A DNA stretch of 64,000 bases, taken from contig JACAAK010000001.1 of assembly GCA_025093985.1 (NCBI GenBank), positions 558,001-622,000 of the forward strand, read 5' to 3'. Below, in pieces: positions 34,153 through 46,406 of this stretch. The DNA is from Calvatia gigantea. Its lineage: Eukaryota; Basidiomycota; Agaricomycetes; Agaricales; Lycoperdaceae. How positions within the stretch are numbered: position 1 is the stretch's first letter; every line of letters starts with the position of its first letter. Below the pieces are notes generated by a model. It made no database searches and was not told where the DNA came from. It worked only from the letters and a program-made list of their open reading frames with translations. The position numbers and the translations under genes are program-made.

Positions 34153-35066
34153 TGTTATGAATATCAATATTTATGACATTATTAACGTCAAGAATGATGA
34201 TGTAATCAATGACATCATAATCAATAACATGATAATCAATATTATACATTGATTATACAATGATTTATACAATGTTTCTTAAGACTTGTATAATATAAAG
34301 ACATACATTGGAAGTCTTAGCGTTAACAGTACAACAAGATCAAGTCATAGAATCAGTCATAAAGAGACTATACTATAACTTGTATAGTTACTTGAAAGAC
34401 AACTATATATCTTAGAGTAATCTATACTATAAGATAATAGTAAAGGATTAAGTATTATTCTAATACTTAATACGATCTAGAACTACGATGAAAGTTTAGT
34501 AACAATCTAGACTAAAACTAGAACGATCTAGACATACTTTATACTTAGTTCTACCTAGAAGTATCTAGAACATACCTAGACAAGGCCTAGACTTAATAGA
34601 CTATAATTAGAACTCCATTGTTCCACTAATATAGGAACTTAGATAATACTTCAAAGTTGTACCACTTTGAAGTCGTACCACTTTTATATACCATATATAG
34701 ACAAGTAACATGACAATACAGTACAATACAATAGTACACCATTGTAGTATATAAACCCCTCAACTTGACCAGTAGACTCCATCATTTCTACTTGGTTAGG
34801 TGGAGACTCAATCTATAACTCTTATCATCCTCTCTTGTGATCTAAACTTAAGAACCTCTTCTCGGCAACTAAGCTTTACATCATAAGACGTCATAGAAGT
34901 TATATATTGAAGGTTCAAGACCTCTGATTGTAAGACATAAGGTTATTTATAGTTACATTGTAGGTAACTATACTTAGCTGATAAGCCTTCGAGAAGGAGT
35001 TCCCTTTGGTATCATCTGCAGATAGATACCAGGTCAGTGAAGGACAAAGCTGATCTCACTATAACA
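34153..35066 (+). repeat. LTR family B, copy 1 (about 914 bp)
   Basis: TGTTATGAAT...CTATAACA. The right two thirds matches 49510-50003 (shared TTCTACTTGGTTAGGTGGAG, GTAGTATATAAACC, CAAGTAACAT). It contains a TATA-like TATATAAACC and is followed by Ty3 pol in the same direction. Confidence 0.75.
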
Positions 35067-38000
35067 GAAAGTCAAGTGGTGAATTCTGCTGAAGGAGTGC
35101 AAATGATAGTCATTACCGATCCCAATACAAAGAATAGAGTGACATTGCCTACTTACACTAAAGGCCAATTACCATGAATTAAAGAGCAAAATTTTTGAGT
35201 AGCCTTGATGACTTCGAAAAAGGCATTGAAGGAGAGGTTGCTCTTATAATTAGCTTAGACAACAAGAATAAACCATATATTAGTGAAAGGTTGGCAGTTG
35301 ATGTAAAATCTATGACTGCTGATGAAGTTAATCTAATATACTTACAGAAGAGTTTAGCAATGCAGTGGTCTCGCAATAAAGAACTACTTACTATGTTCTT
35401 ATCTCAGATTGTAAGTCCCAGCAGAGTTATTCAAAGAGTGACAGCCCTAGACGAAATCTATGGACCACCTACAGAGGAGGAACATATTCTTTGTTTAGCT
35501 AAGAAATATAAACCAGTCACATTGAAAGTTATACCCATACTGGGAGCACTACCAGACAAATACAGAATAAAATGAGAGATAATTGGAGATCCCTTGGCTG
35601 AGCTGCCAATCCTGCTGGTTAACCCACCAACTTTCAAATCTAAAGGCAGGTATACTGAAGAACAGAAAAACAAGATGGACATGGCTCATAATGGGGACTT
35701 CTTGACTTACGAGGAGTGAAAGCTAATGCATTGGTTAATTGCAGAACACAATAAAGCATTCGCTTGGGATGATACTGAAAGGGGCAAATTTAAGGAGGAG
35801 TTTTTCCCTCTAATAGAGATCCCTACTATTGCCCATATACCATGGGTAGAAAGACATTTCAGGATTCCCCCAGCAATCTATGATGAAGTGTGTAAAATCA
35901 TCAAAAGAAAAATAGATGCAGGGGTATATGAACCCTCGAATTCGTCTTATAGATCTAAATGGTTTTGTGTACTTAAGAAAGACAGAAAGAGTCTCAGACT
36001 AGTACATAGCTTAGAGCCTCTAAACAGAGTGACAATTGTGCATTTGGGTCTGCTGCCCACAACAGAAGAATTAGCTATGCACTTCTCAGGAAGGGCTTGT
36101 AGTGGCATATTAGATTTATATGTAGGGTATGACAAAAGGCAGTTGGCTGAGTTGTCTAGAGATCTAACGACTTTCCAAACACTATTTGGAGCCCTTAGAT
36201 TAGTAATGTTGCCTATGGAATGGACTAATTCAGTACCTATCTTTCATGACGACGTTACCTATATATTGTCAGATGAAATTCCAGAACATACAGTCTCCTA
36301 TATTGATGACATGCCTATATGGGGACCACCTATGCGTTATGAGTTATCTAACAGTGATTATGAGGTTATAGAAGGGAACCTGGGCATTAGGCAATTCATA
36401 TGGGAACATATAAACATGGTGAACTGCATATTACAACAAATGAAATATGCAGGAGGCACCTTTTCTGGGCCAAAGACAACGATATGTGCAAATCATATAA
36501 CTATTGTAGGATTTGACTGCTCATATAAAGGAAGAAAACTGACAGCAGATGCCATTGGTATTATATTATGATGGGGTGCTTGTAAGGACACTTCAGAAAC
36601 CAGATCTTTCTTGGGGACAGCTGTTAGATGTAGGAATCACATTCCGAACTTTATAATAATCACTGCACCATTATATAATGTGTGCAAGATGCATATAGCA
36701 TTCGAATGGGGACCTGAACAGCAGACAGCCCAAGATAATCTAAAGGAAGCAATTAAAAATTGCTTTCATACTAGAAATCCGAAGTTTCTAAGCACTCAGT
36801 CCATAGTCCTATCGGTTGACTTGTCCTGGAGAGCAGTAGGATATTATCTCTATCAAAGAGACAAGGAAGATCCTAAGATAATCCATTATGTGAAGTTTAA
36901 CTCTTTGCTTATGGACGAATGACAACAGAGATATTCACAACCTAAGCAAGAATTATGCAGTCTAAGAATGGTCTTAGAAGAAGAGACTTATCTATTGACT
37001 AGTTGTCGAAATCTAATCATTGAGACAGATGCTAAGTATTTGTTTGGAATGTTGAACAACCCCGGAAGACTGCCTAATGCAACGATAAATTGCTGGGTAG
37101 ATTATATAAGGACAAACTTTCATTTTGAACTTATATATAAGAAAGATAAGGCCTTTGGGCCTGACGGACTCTCAAGAAGACCTTGGTACCCAGGAGACCC
37201 AGTAGAACATGCCTTTGATGATGGATCTGAGGACAATGGGGATGACTTTATTCTATCTAAGGCTAACCCGGAAGACGAAGACCCATTAGATTTAGAGGAA
37301 TTCTATGAAGAAATAGATAATCAAACAGGCTACACACAGCAAGTAATGAGCCTGTCAGTAGACTTCCAAAACGACTTAGATAATGCTAAGGAATCTACTT
37401 AACAAGACATAAAGACTAGATACATGATAGCTAACCAGGAAAAATATCCTGAGTTGCTCCACACTTTCTTAGATAGGGTCACTACCTTAGAGTCAGAAAA
37501 CTTAGATAAAGAACCTGACAACAAAGAACTAGCACCCTATAATGAAGACTGGAGGCCGGAGACAGCTAAAATACAAGATAAATGACTCAGTCGAATCCGG
37601 GAATGGTTAGCTAATGGCCTGAAGGGATTTGACATCAGTAAAATGGACACCGATCAAGCTAAATTTGTGAGGGCAGCCTCACACTTTTGGCTAGATGATG
37701 ATGGTCGCTTATACAGGAAGTCTGCAAGTAGTGAAAACCCCATGCTCATCTTAGCTAAAGAACATCGGATGAGAATTATGAAAACTTGTCATGATAAGCT
37801 AGGGCACAGAGGAGCATACATGACCATAAAGCTCATAGCTCAGAGGTTCTGGTGGCCAGAAATGGAGGGTGACATAGCATGGTATGTAAAGACATGTCAC
37901 CTGTGTTAGATTAGACAGAAGATAGCATTAGAATTGCCACCAGTAGTGACACATACTCCATTACTTTTCCAAATCTTACATGCAGATACAATACATATGA

Positions 38001-38959
38001 CTCCACTGTCAAACAGTTGTAGTTATATTGTCCACGGCTGATGTGGACTTTCATCCTGGATGGAAGCCAGAGCCTTAAGAAAAGAGAACGCCAAGTCTAT
38101 CAGACAATGGCTTTTTGAAGATATTGTCTGCAGATGGGGAAGTCTTGTGAAGATTGTCACAGATAATGGCTTGCCATTTAAGAAAGCAGTTGGCTGGTTA
38201 GCTGAGAAGTATAGGATTAAAGAAGTCACTATCTCTTCCTACAACTCACAAGCTAATGGGACAATAGAAAGACCCCACTGGGATATTAGACAAATGCTGT
38301 ATAAGGCCACAAATGGCGATGTCAGAAAATGGTACTGGTATCTCCACCATGTAATGTGGGCTGATAGAATAACAATAAGAAAGGGTATGGGATGTTTGCC
38401 TTACTTTATGGCAATGGGAGCACACCCAACATTACCATTAGATATAACAGAAGCAACCTGGTTGATTAAATACCCAGAATGCTTCCTATCTACAGAAGAA
38501 CTTATCAGTCTACGAGCACTGGCCTTAGCTAAACACATAGACCACATAGATGAAATACAAAAACATCTATCTAACAAAAAATTAAATAGGGCATTAAAAC
38601 TAGAAGAAGAAATGAAATATAAGATAAAAGACTTTGACCTAAAGCCAAGATCATTAGTCTTAGTTAAGAATTCAGCCATACAAATATCAGCGGATCGCAA
38701 AATGAAGCCAAGGTATCTAGGACCTATGGTAGTGATTCAGTGACTTAAGGGAGGCATGTATATCTTAGCAGAACTGGACAGATCTGTATGGCAAAATAAG
38801 GTTGCAGCGTTTAGAGTAATACCTTACTTAGCACAGTCTAAGCTAATGCTGGACAAGAAAATCGAACATTTAATTGATCTATCTAAGGATGGTTTGGATA
38901 GATTAATCATGGAAGATGAGTCAGAGACAAAGCTAACAGACTCAGGTATTGAGAACTGA
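35067..38959 (+). pseudogene. Ty3/gypsy pol polyprotein with in-frame stops but no frameshift
   Basis: From 35195 to 38959 a single reading frame encodes, in order, a protease-like N-terminal part, RT (SYRSKWFCVLKK, VPIFHDDVTYI, catalytic YIDD in VSYIDDMPIWG), RNase H (LSVDLSWRAVGYYLYQ), the integrase zinc-binding region (HDKLGHRGAYMT...CHLC) and the integrase core (HADTIH, VTDNGLPF, SQANGTIERP). Nine internal stops interrupt it: seven TGA, one TAA, one TAG. No insertion or deletion was seen over 3.7 kb. The recognisable gag normally found upstream is missing between LTR B and pol. Confidence 0.92.
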
Positions 38960-40412
38960 CGTGATCATACCAAATTTCATCATAAGATAGAAAACACTGT
39001 TTGCATGAATGCATACAAACTGAGGGTAAAAACTATCTAAGTAAAAACGGGTGATTGAAGAAATGCTAGAGGTAATCTAAGCAGAATGGCCTGATAACTT
39101 CTCTAACTGAACAAAGAGATGTTCCTGCTGTTTAGCTAAGACTTCATAGCAGCGAACAGTGGCTTCCAATGCCTGGGCTGCTGAGATTAACTTGGAACTG
39201 GTACTGAGGAGACCAGTCTGAAGCACAGCACTCTCACAATGAGTGACATAGTGAGCATAGAGCTCACAATTCTTGAGAGTTACAGCTCAATGACCTTTGC
39301 TAGAGCCACAACTTATGGAATTTGGTTATCAGCTAGGACACACTAAGGTGTTCTGAAAAGCTGACCTTGTTCCAGAGTGGAAGGCGAAAAATAAACATGC
39401 TTCACACTGGTAATAAGCTGTATGGCTCACTTATAAGTGCTACTGCTGATATCTAAGCCAGGCACAAAGGCATAAGGTATACACACTGTCTCAGCATGAG
39501 TATCAGCCACAGCTGTCTCCTGCAAGCATAGATTAATGAGTCTTAGCAATAGCTAACCAAGATTAATGAAGAAAGCAAGATGAACCACAGCTGAGAACAA
39601 TGTGCTGCAGCGATGGGAGAAAGAATGATTCACCTGGTTAATAGTGGTAGTGATGATTTGAGGCTCAAGCACTATGGCACTACTGGTTCAGTCGTCATCA
39701 GGAGATACAACTGTTCCTGGAGGGCCAGAATCATCAACTTGCATGGTCTCCTGTGGTGAAAACAATGTTAGATTAAGGGAATAGGAGATATCAGAATAAC
39801 TTATGGTCCTCGATGTCTCCTCTTTGTCAGAGTCATCAATGGTCTCAGGCAAAATGACTTGCTTACTGCGATGATGCTAGTGGACATTATTGAGATAACA
39901 ACAGATTGACTTAGATTAAAGATTTTGTGCACTTTTTTGGTTGGAGGACCTGAGGCAGTAGTAGTCGTTATAGACACAGGAGTTGTGGCAGGGCTTGCCA
40001 GACCAGATGAACTTGACTTAGCTTTAGCTTTGGAGCACTGGTACTGAGCACAGAAGTCTTGAAGTTTCTTGTAAACCTCTGGCATCTTGAAAGCCTTGTC
40101 ATGTTCATTCTGCCAGGTCTCAAAGATCTTGCGAGCATGGAAAATGAGATTAACATTCTTCTTGTCTTCTAAACCAGTAGCATTGCCTGAAAGTTGACGA
40201 AGGAACTGAGACTGAAAGGATAGACACATTAGCTGTTGACAACAATGGTTGAAGATGCTAATCTAAGACTTATGGCTGGGGCAGTAGCATTGTTCAAAGC
40301 ATTAAATACAGAAGCCTGTATGCTCTCCTGACACTGAAAACATTGCAATCGGTGCTGGAAGGTACTAATCACATCGTCTAGCTCAATACAAGCATTAACA
40401 GTGTCAGCAGAC
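38960..40412 (-). pseudogene. Unrecognised multi-exon gene (gene 2), decayed
   Basis: Starts MSADTVNACIELDDVIS at 40412. Exon 1 ends at about 40274; the next begins SQFLRQLSGNATGL and encodes FHARKIFETWQNEHDKAF, then a Ser/Thr-rich part. Further short exons (HHRSKQVILPETIDD; ETMQVDDSGPP; ETAVADTHAETV) run to about 39.3 kb. Two donors read ATAAGT after C instead of GTAAGT, and several internal TGA/TAG codons occur. No known domain; a CFQCQE pair lies near residue 38. Transcription would start in the left inverted-repeat arm. Confidence 0.5.
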
Positions 40413-40701
40413 ATGAAGAGAATGACAAGAGATCCTAGTGAGATATACAGCAAGGAGAACTGAGGTACAAGTTCCCTACATTTAGATTATATGTAGCTAC
40501 ATCAAAAAAGGGTCTATCTAGAAATACAGCTCAAACTGCCAGTTAAAAAGACCTTGAGATTAGCAGAAAAACCTGTGTAAGATAAGAATGAAAAATTTGG
40601 CTGTTTTTGGTGAATTTTGAACGATGAGCCACAACACTTTGAAATTGCAAAAAGTCACTGAGATTTGAAATAGGTCATGCCATAGTGACACCTCTCACAC
40701 G

Positions 40702-42000
40702 TTAAAGAGGCAGAAATAGAATACTAAATGTGATATGGATGTACAGCTTAGATTAAGCTAACAGAATAGATTTTTAAAGATTTCTGTACAAGGCAAGTTT
40801 GTGGGGAGGCAATCTGACAATATGAGGGACAATTCCACAAAATAATGTGAAACAACAACATGTAGAGAACACTAGAATAGCTAACTACCTTCGCTAAGAA
40901 GAGTAAAGCCAAGTTACACTGTTAAAAAGTGCAACTCATGTCCCTTATCCAAGAAGTCAACAAGACACAGAACCTCAGGTACTCCCTAAGATTCACCCTA
41001 ACAACCAGAAGTGCACTGTCCTACACTTGTGATACACCAAGTACCAAGGTGTAGCGATGCAATATGCTCTTAATCTAAGCTTACTTCACGAGTAAGCCTG
41101 AGGTCTTCTTCTTAGATCAAAAGGTCTCAACCTTAGCTCAAGTCACTTAGTCTAGTTAATCTCGAAAGAACTTATTACTTTGCTTCACTCAGGCACAATA
41201 AATCACTTTTCACTGTGCTCTGAAGGCTGGGCAATAGCTAGTAGGTTCCTTGCCACATCCGACATCTCAGAGGGGGTTTATATATTATTTGGGTGCTCGT
41301 TATGACAAGATAATGATTACACGACTAGGAACATATTATCAAGCAAGGTACAAACTGGTAGATTAGATCACATGCCAAGAGAGCTGCAACCTGTTAGATT
41401 AGTGAAATATTGGAAATACAGAAGGATTCCGGGTATCCGTTTGTTCCAGGCTGTGTTTTAGCCCGTTCTCTGGGTCTGCATTCTTCTCTAAATATGTAGA
41501 ACATCTAAGATTTCGGACATCACGTGAATTGTTCTCCTACATGTCCCCATAGATTGTACACAAACACATCCATACATGTCATTAGTGCTGAGTAATGTTT
41601 GTTAATCTAACAATGGTGGCATTTCCTTGTGAGCATGCTGATCATCCTTTTAGATTAAGCACGTCGGACTTATTTCCTGAGTCTAGGCTTATTGGAGGGG
41701 TTCTGTAGCTCTGTATAGACACATTGGAATGGTTTTACCACCTGGTCCAGCTGGAATCATGACTGGTTATATGGTACACTGTTAGAATTGCTTTTTGTTA
41801 AGCACAGTGGTCATCCCATAGCCACCGCTATCCATCATCAATGGCCATAGTGTTCTACAGTGATTGAGTACTCTTTTATTATACTGTTGGGCTCTTAGAT
41901 TAGGTTGTACTACTACAGGAAGGTTTGATGCAATCATTAGATTAGGCTTGTATGCCTTAGATTAGTGATTTTCATATGTGAAAACAGCTTTGCCATTACA
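40702..42000 (-). repeat. Left arm of a 1299-bp inverted repeat
   Basis: Exact inverse counterpart of 45108-46406 with about a dozen differences, all transitions as far as I compared, and no indel. The outer end is TTAA (40702-40705); the inner end is TTACA. It carries a TATA-like TTTATATATTA (about 41278-41288) directing transcription leftward toward gene 2, and many copies of TTAGATTA. Confidence 0.9.
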
Positions 42001-42369
42001 ATGTCTCTGAAATGGATAGCATAAGGGTGAGGGCACCCATCTGTTTTAGTGGGGGGGAGTGTGTACTGCAGAGACTTAGATTTGACTAGACGTGCAATAT
42101 ATGTGCAATAGTACAAAATTTTAGTGAATCCACACACTTACTTCTGAAAAATTTAAGATTTATGGATTCACACAAAAATGTGCACAAGCAGATTGAATTG
42201 AGCATCCAGGGTACCACCCAAAGATGCAGAAAGACTAAAGTAAAAACATGTATCTAAGTATGATGTACCTAGATACCTAGCAAGATGTTGGGGGAGCAGA
42301 ATACACTACTATGGTAATGTATCTACTCCAAAGACTCTCAAGATATAGAATAAGAAAAAACGCTGCATG
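42001..42369. other. Spacer next to the left arm
   Basis: Holds AGTGGGGGGGAG (about 42047-42058) followed by TGTGTACTG, which resembles a polypurine tract and LTR start, but no partner was found. Otherwise the non-coding end of gene 1. Confidence 0.35.
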
Positions 42370-44591
42370 AACCTCAGGATTCGTAATCAGAAGATGCCGC
42401 CACATCGTCCCCAGAATTGAACTCCTCCTCGCTGATAGGCAGGCTTGAGGAAGGAGGGGGCAATGCTGCTCGCTGTTTCCCCTTAGATTTGGTGGAGCAG
42501 GTCTTCTTGACATGAGGGATGGGGGGATCAGTGAACTTGGCATGTTTTGAAGTAAAGGACAGGGTAGGAGGCATGCCAGGCCATGTCCTGGGTGCCTTCC
42601 TATGCAAACCAGACAGCATGTTGAGGAAACAGCCATGAGTGAAGTAAGACCGGTGAGTGAGATCGGGATCTTCTGAAGCATGGACTTCGTCAAGGAATCC
42701 ATCAACGAAGGTGAACAGGTCAGAGGCATCACTTTAGGTCTTGCAGAGCCTGGACTCAACCCAAAAGGAGGACTCGCAACTGTGAAGTTGACGCGCAATC
42801 TGGATGTCCTTCACAAATGAGTAGATGAGGGTGTGGTAGTTCGTGTAAGCCATGTCCAGGAAAGTTTCGAGCCTGAAAACTTGAGTGTGGGCCACTGTCA
42901 GGTTCTGGAATTGGTCGGCAAGGTCTAGATTAACAAGAAATAGTGTTGGTCAGCCAACATAACAACTTAGATAAGAGAATAAAAACGACTTACAGTAGTC
43001 GCTGGTCAGGGAGCGAAGCTGAGCACCTTCAGCCTAGTACTGAAGGAGGGGTGCCGGCTTGGTATCCAAACAGTGGGCGGCATTCTGGGCAAGGTATTGC
43101 TTGCACTTGTGAGTTTTGCTGTCCTGGTCCTTGCCCCTGGGAGTACAGTCAGGCAAGAACAGCTTCATGCAGTTTAGGCACTGAAGCTGTCCAGCGCTGC
43201 CCTAGAAAAGTGTTAGATTAAGGTGTACCTTCTATGGAAAACACTCACATAAGGCTCAGCATTGAGCAGTGAGAATGCTGGCCCAATATCAGAAAAGAAG
43301 GAGGCGGCCGCCTTCAAGCCACACTCCTCAACGAAGTCCTTGTCCATATGACGAGCAGCACCTGTTAGATTAGCAAAGAAAGACAAGATTTGATGAAAAG
43401 AGACTTATGGAGATGATGGGTTCAGGGCTCTGCAGGCTCCAGAACATTCCTGGGGGGTTCTTCAACTTCCTTGATGTCAATCTCTCCCACCAGTGAAGAA
43501 GCGGGATGGATTGTCTCTGGAAGAGCCTCAGGGAGGGCAGTTACTGTCTCTTCCCTGATGGGGATCTTCAGGATCACCTGGCAAGGTTTCGGTTTGGAGG
43601 AATTCATCATAGAGACAGATGACAATGCAGAGAGGGCAGGAGTGGTGAGAGTCTTCCTGGCTGACATGACGGCCTTGCAAGCACGTTTCTTGGGTGGGGT
43701 GTCATCCAGTGATGTGTTTGTAGCTCATTGACAAGTCTGAGCCTATGCCTTTGCCTGAGCAGCCAACAAGGCAAGACGAGCGGCCATAGGCTAGATGAAT
43801 GAAATTAGATTAAGATAAAAACAGTCATAAATCAAATGACTTATGTCAACAAGGGCACTGGGAGTCTTGGGAGCAGCTATGTATGAAGGCCAGCTGGTTG
43901 CAATAGATCCTCCTGTTGCCATGGAAGACGTTGGAGGGTCAGTAGAGGCAGATGGACCTGCTGAAGTTGGGGTTGGAACATTGAGGTTCTGTTAGATAAA
44001 TGGTCAAACAAGAAATACAGTTAAAAGTAGATGAATGATGTGCCTTCCCAGCACGTTTCCGGGACTTCTTTGGCTTAGAAGAAGATGGCGATGACTGAGT
44101 TGCAGCTGAGATCACAAGTCAGCTCAGGAATAACAAGATAGAGTAAAAAAGAAAAGTACCAATAGGTGTTGGCAGTGGCATCATGGCCTGCATGCCTGGA
44201 GGAATACGGGCACTGGTTCCTGGGTGGTAAATAACAGGCTGTGGCCTAATCGAAGGCCTGGGAGCATCGAAGGAGGTCTAAATGGGAGGGAACGTAAATG
44301 TTTCATTCTGTGGGAGACCAATGGGAGGAGGTGGCGCAGAAAACGTGGGTGCTGGCTGAATAAGCAGCATGGGTGCTTGGAGCAGTCCACCTGAGATTAG
44401 AGGCAAAGATTAGCACACTGAGTACTAGAGAAGAAAAAAGGGGCATACCTGTCCACCCTGGACATAGCATGTCTACCATTTCTGCAACTCAGTTCTCTAG
44501 CTTTTCTCCTTTGAAGCCCTGAGCCACCAGGCTATTGCGAATGGAAGCCAGAGTGACCAGATTTGCATTAGAATCATGTAGGGCAGCCATA
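42370..44591 (-). pseudogene. Unrecognised multi-exon gene (gene 1) between the inverted repeats, decayed
   Basis: Starts MAALHDSNANLVTLASIRNS at 44591. Pieces in order: a Pro-rich exon (about 44391-44161: QAPMLLIQPAP, PPGMQAMMPLPTP), a Ser/Thr-rich exon near 43.9 kb, a zinc-finger-like exon (LQCLNCMKLFLPDC ... KTHKCKQYLAQNA, about 43200-42990), and a long last exon (LADQFQNLTVAHTQVF ... VKKTCSTKSKGKQR) ending SSDYES at about 42380. Introns have GTGAGT or GTATGC donors and TTAATCTAAC branch sites; two donors are decayed to ATAAGT. Internal TGA and TAG codons are present. I do not recognise the family. Confidence 0.5.
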
Positions 44592-45107
44592 ACAATGATA
44601 GATGTATAAAATTAGGAGAGAGAAACGTGTAAAATTCCAAGTGCCATTCTTATATACAGCATGATCGAAGGAAGGTTAAGCTAATGCAACATGATGAAGC
44701 CGGGTTCTTAATCTCATGGTCCAAAATGGATGAGTGAGGTTCTACAACCCAGTATCATACTTAGTGAAAGGGATGTATCTAAGATACACACAAAACATAT
44801 AAAAATGTTTAGAATAACAGGCAGCCATGAAAGGCTTAAGATAGCAACAGCGGATATCAGCTGCAAGAAGCATTAGCTGCTAATGGTGATAGGGTTACCG
44901 AAAGGGGAACTCGACATTGAAGAGGGTGAAATCAGATCATCCCTCAAAGACTTCACTGTAAAGCATAAAAATACTTCTAGTTGATTGAACCTGGCACTTC
45001 TGTGTACACTTAAAGATTAGCAAATAGAGAGAAAGCAAAGTTGCTACTTAATAATCATGTCAGACTTAACAGAGGACTGAGGGCAGTCATCTATAGTGAG
45101 GGGGAGA
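44592..45107. other. Spacer between gene 1 and the right arm
   Basis: No ORF. Ends in GTGAGGGGGAGA directly before the arm, which looks like a retroelement polypurine tract followed by TGTAATGG. Confidence 0.4.
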
Positions 45108-46406
45108 TGTAATGGCAAAGCCATTTTCACATATGAAAATCACTAATCTAAGGCATACAAGCCTAATCTAATGATTGCATCAAACCTTCCTGTAGTAGTA
45201 CAACCTAATCTAAGAGCCCAACAGTATAATAAAAGAGTACTCAATCACTGTAGAACACTATGGCCATTGATGATGGATAGCGGTGGCTATGGGATGACCA
45301 CTGTGCTTAACAAAAAGCAATTCTAACAGTGTACCATATAACCAGTCATGATTCCAGCTGGACCAGGTGGTAAAACCATTCCAATGTGTCTATACAGAGC
45401 TACAGAACCCCTCCAATAAGCCTAGACTCAGGAAATAAGTCTGACGTGCTTAATCTAAAAGGATGATCAGCATGCTCACAAGGAAATGCCACCATTGTTA
45501 GATTAACAAACATTACTCAGCACTAATGACATGTATGGATGTGTTTGTGTACAATCTATGGGGACATGTAGGAGAACAATTCACGTGATGTCCGAAATCT
45601 TAGATGTTCTACATATTTAGAGAAGAATGCAGACCCAGAGAACGGGCTAAAACACAGCCTGGAACAAACGGATATCCGGAATCCTTCTGTATTTCCAATG
45701 TTTCACTAATCTAACAGGTTGCAGCTCTCTTGGCATGTGATCTAATCTACCAGTTTGTACCTTGCTTGATAATATGTTCCTAGTCGTGTAATCATTATCT
45801 TGTCATAACGAGCACCCAAATAATATATAAACCCCCTCTGAGATGTCGGATGTGGCAAGGAACCTACTAGCTATTGCCCAGCCTTCAGAGCACAGTGAAA
45901 AGTGATTTATTGTGCCTGAGTGAAGCAAAGTAATAAGTTCTTTCGAGATTAACTAGACTAAGTGACTTGAGCTAAGGTTGAGACCTTTTGATCTAAGAAG
46001 AAGACCTCAGGCTTACTCGTGAAGTAAGCTTAGATTAAGAGCATATTGCATCGCTACACCCTGGTACTTGGTGTATCACAAGTGTAGGACAGTGCACTTC
46101 TGGTTGTTAGGGTGAATCTTAGGGAGTACCTGAGGTTCTGTGTCTTGTTGACTTCTTGGATAAGGGACATGAGTTGCACTTTTTAACAGTGTAACTTGGC
46201 TTTACTCTTCTTAGCGAAGGTAGTTAGCTATTCTAGTGTTCTCTATGTGTCGTTGTTTTACATTATTTTGTGGAATTGTCCCTCATATTGTCAGATTGCC
46301 TCCCCACGAACTTGCCTTGTACAGAAATCTTTAAAAATCTATTCTGTCAGCTTAATCTAAGCTGTACATCCATATCACATTTAGTATTCTATTTCTGCCT
46401 CTTTAA
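45108..46406 (+). repeat. Right arm of the 1299-bp inverted repeat
   Basis: Starts TGTAATGGCAAAG and ends CTGCCTCTTTAA, with TTAA at 46403-46406. TATA-like TAATATATAAACC (about 45821-45833) points outward (rightward). Outside the arm a Ty3 integrase gene begins at once. Confidence 0.9.

Noticed and set aside
42943..43221. Plus-strand ORF of 92 codons between the inverted repeats
   Set aside because: Shadow of the minus-strand exon with the Cys-rich motif; it crosses that gene's intron and has no start context or motif.
40702..46406. The two arms as the LTRs of one retroelement
   Set aside because: LTRs are direct repeats, whereas these arms are inverted; the identity also runs about 145 bp past any plausible LTR end to TTAA. 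An inversion between two elements remains possible and is mentioned in the finding.
39000..46406. TTAGATTA words as interstitial telomere repeats
   Set aside because: They are dispersed single words in both orientations, not tandem arrays, and do not match the TTAGGG unit of basidiomycete telomeres.
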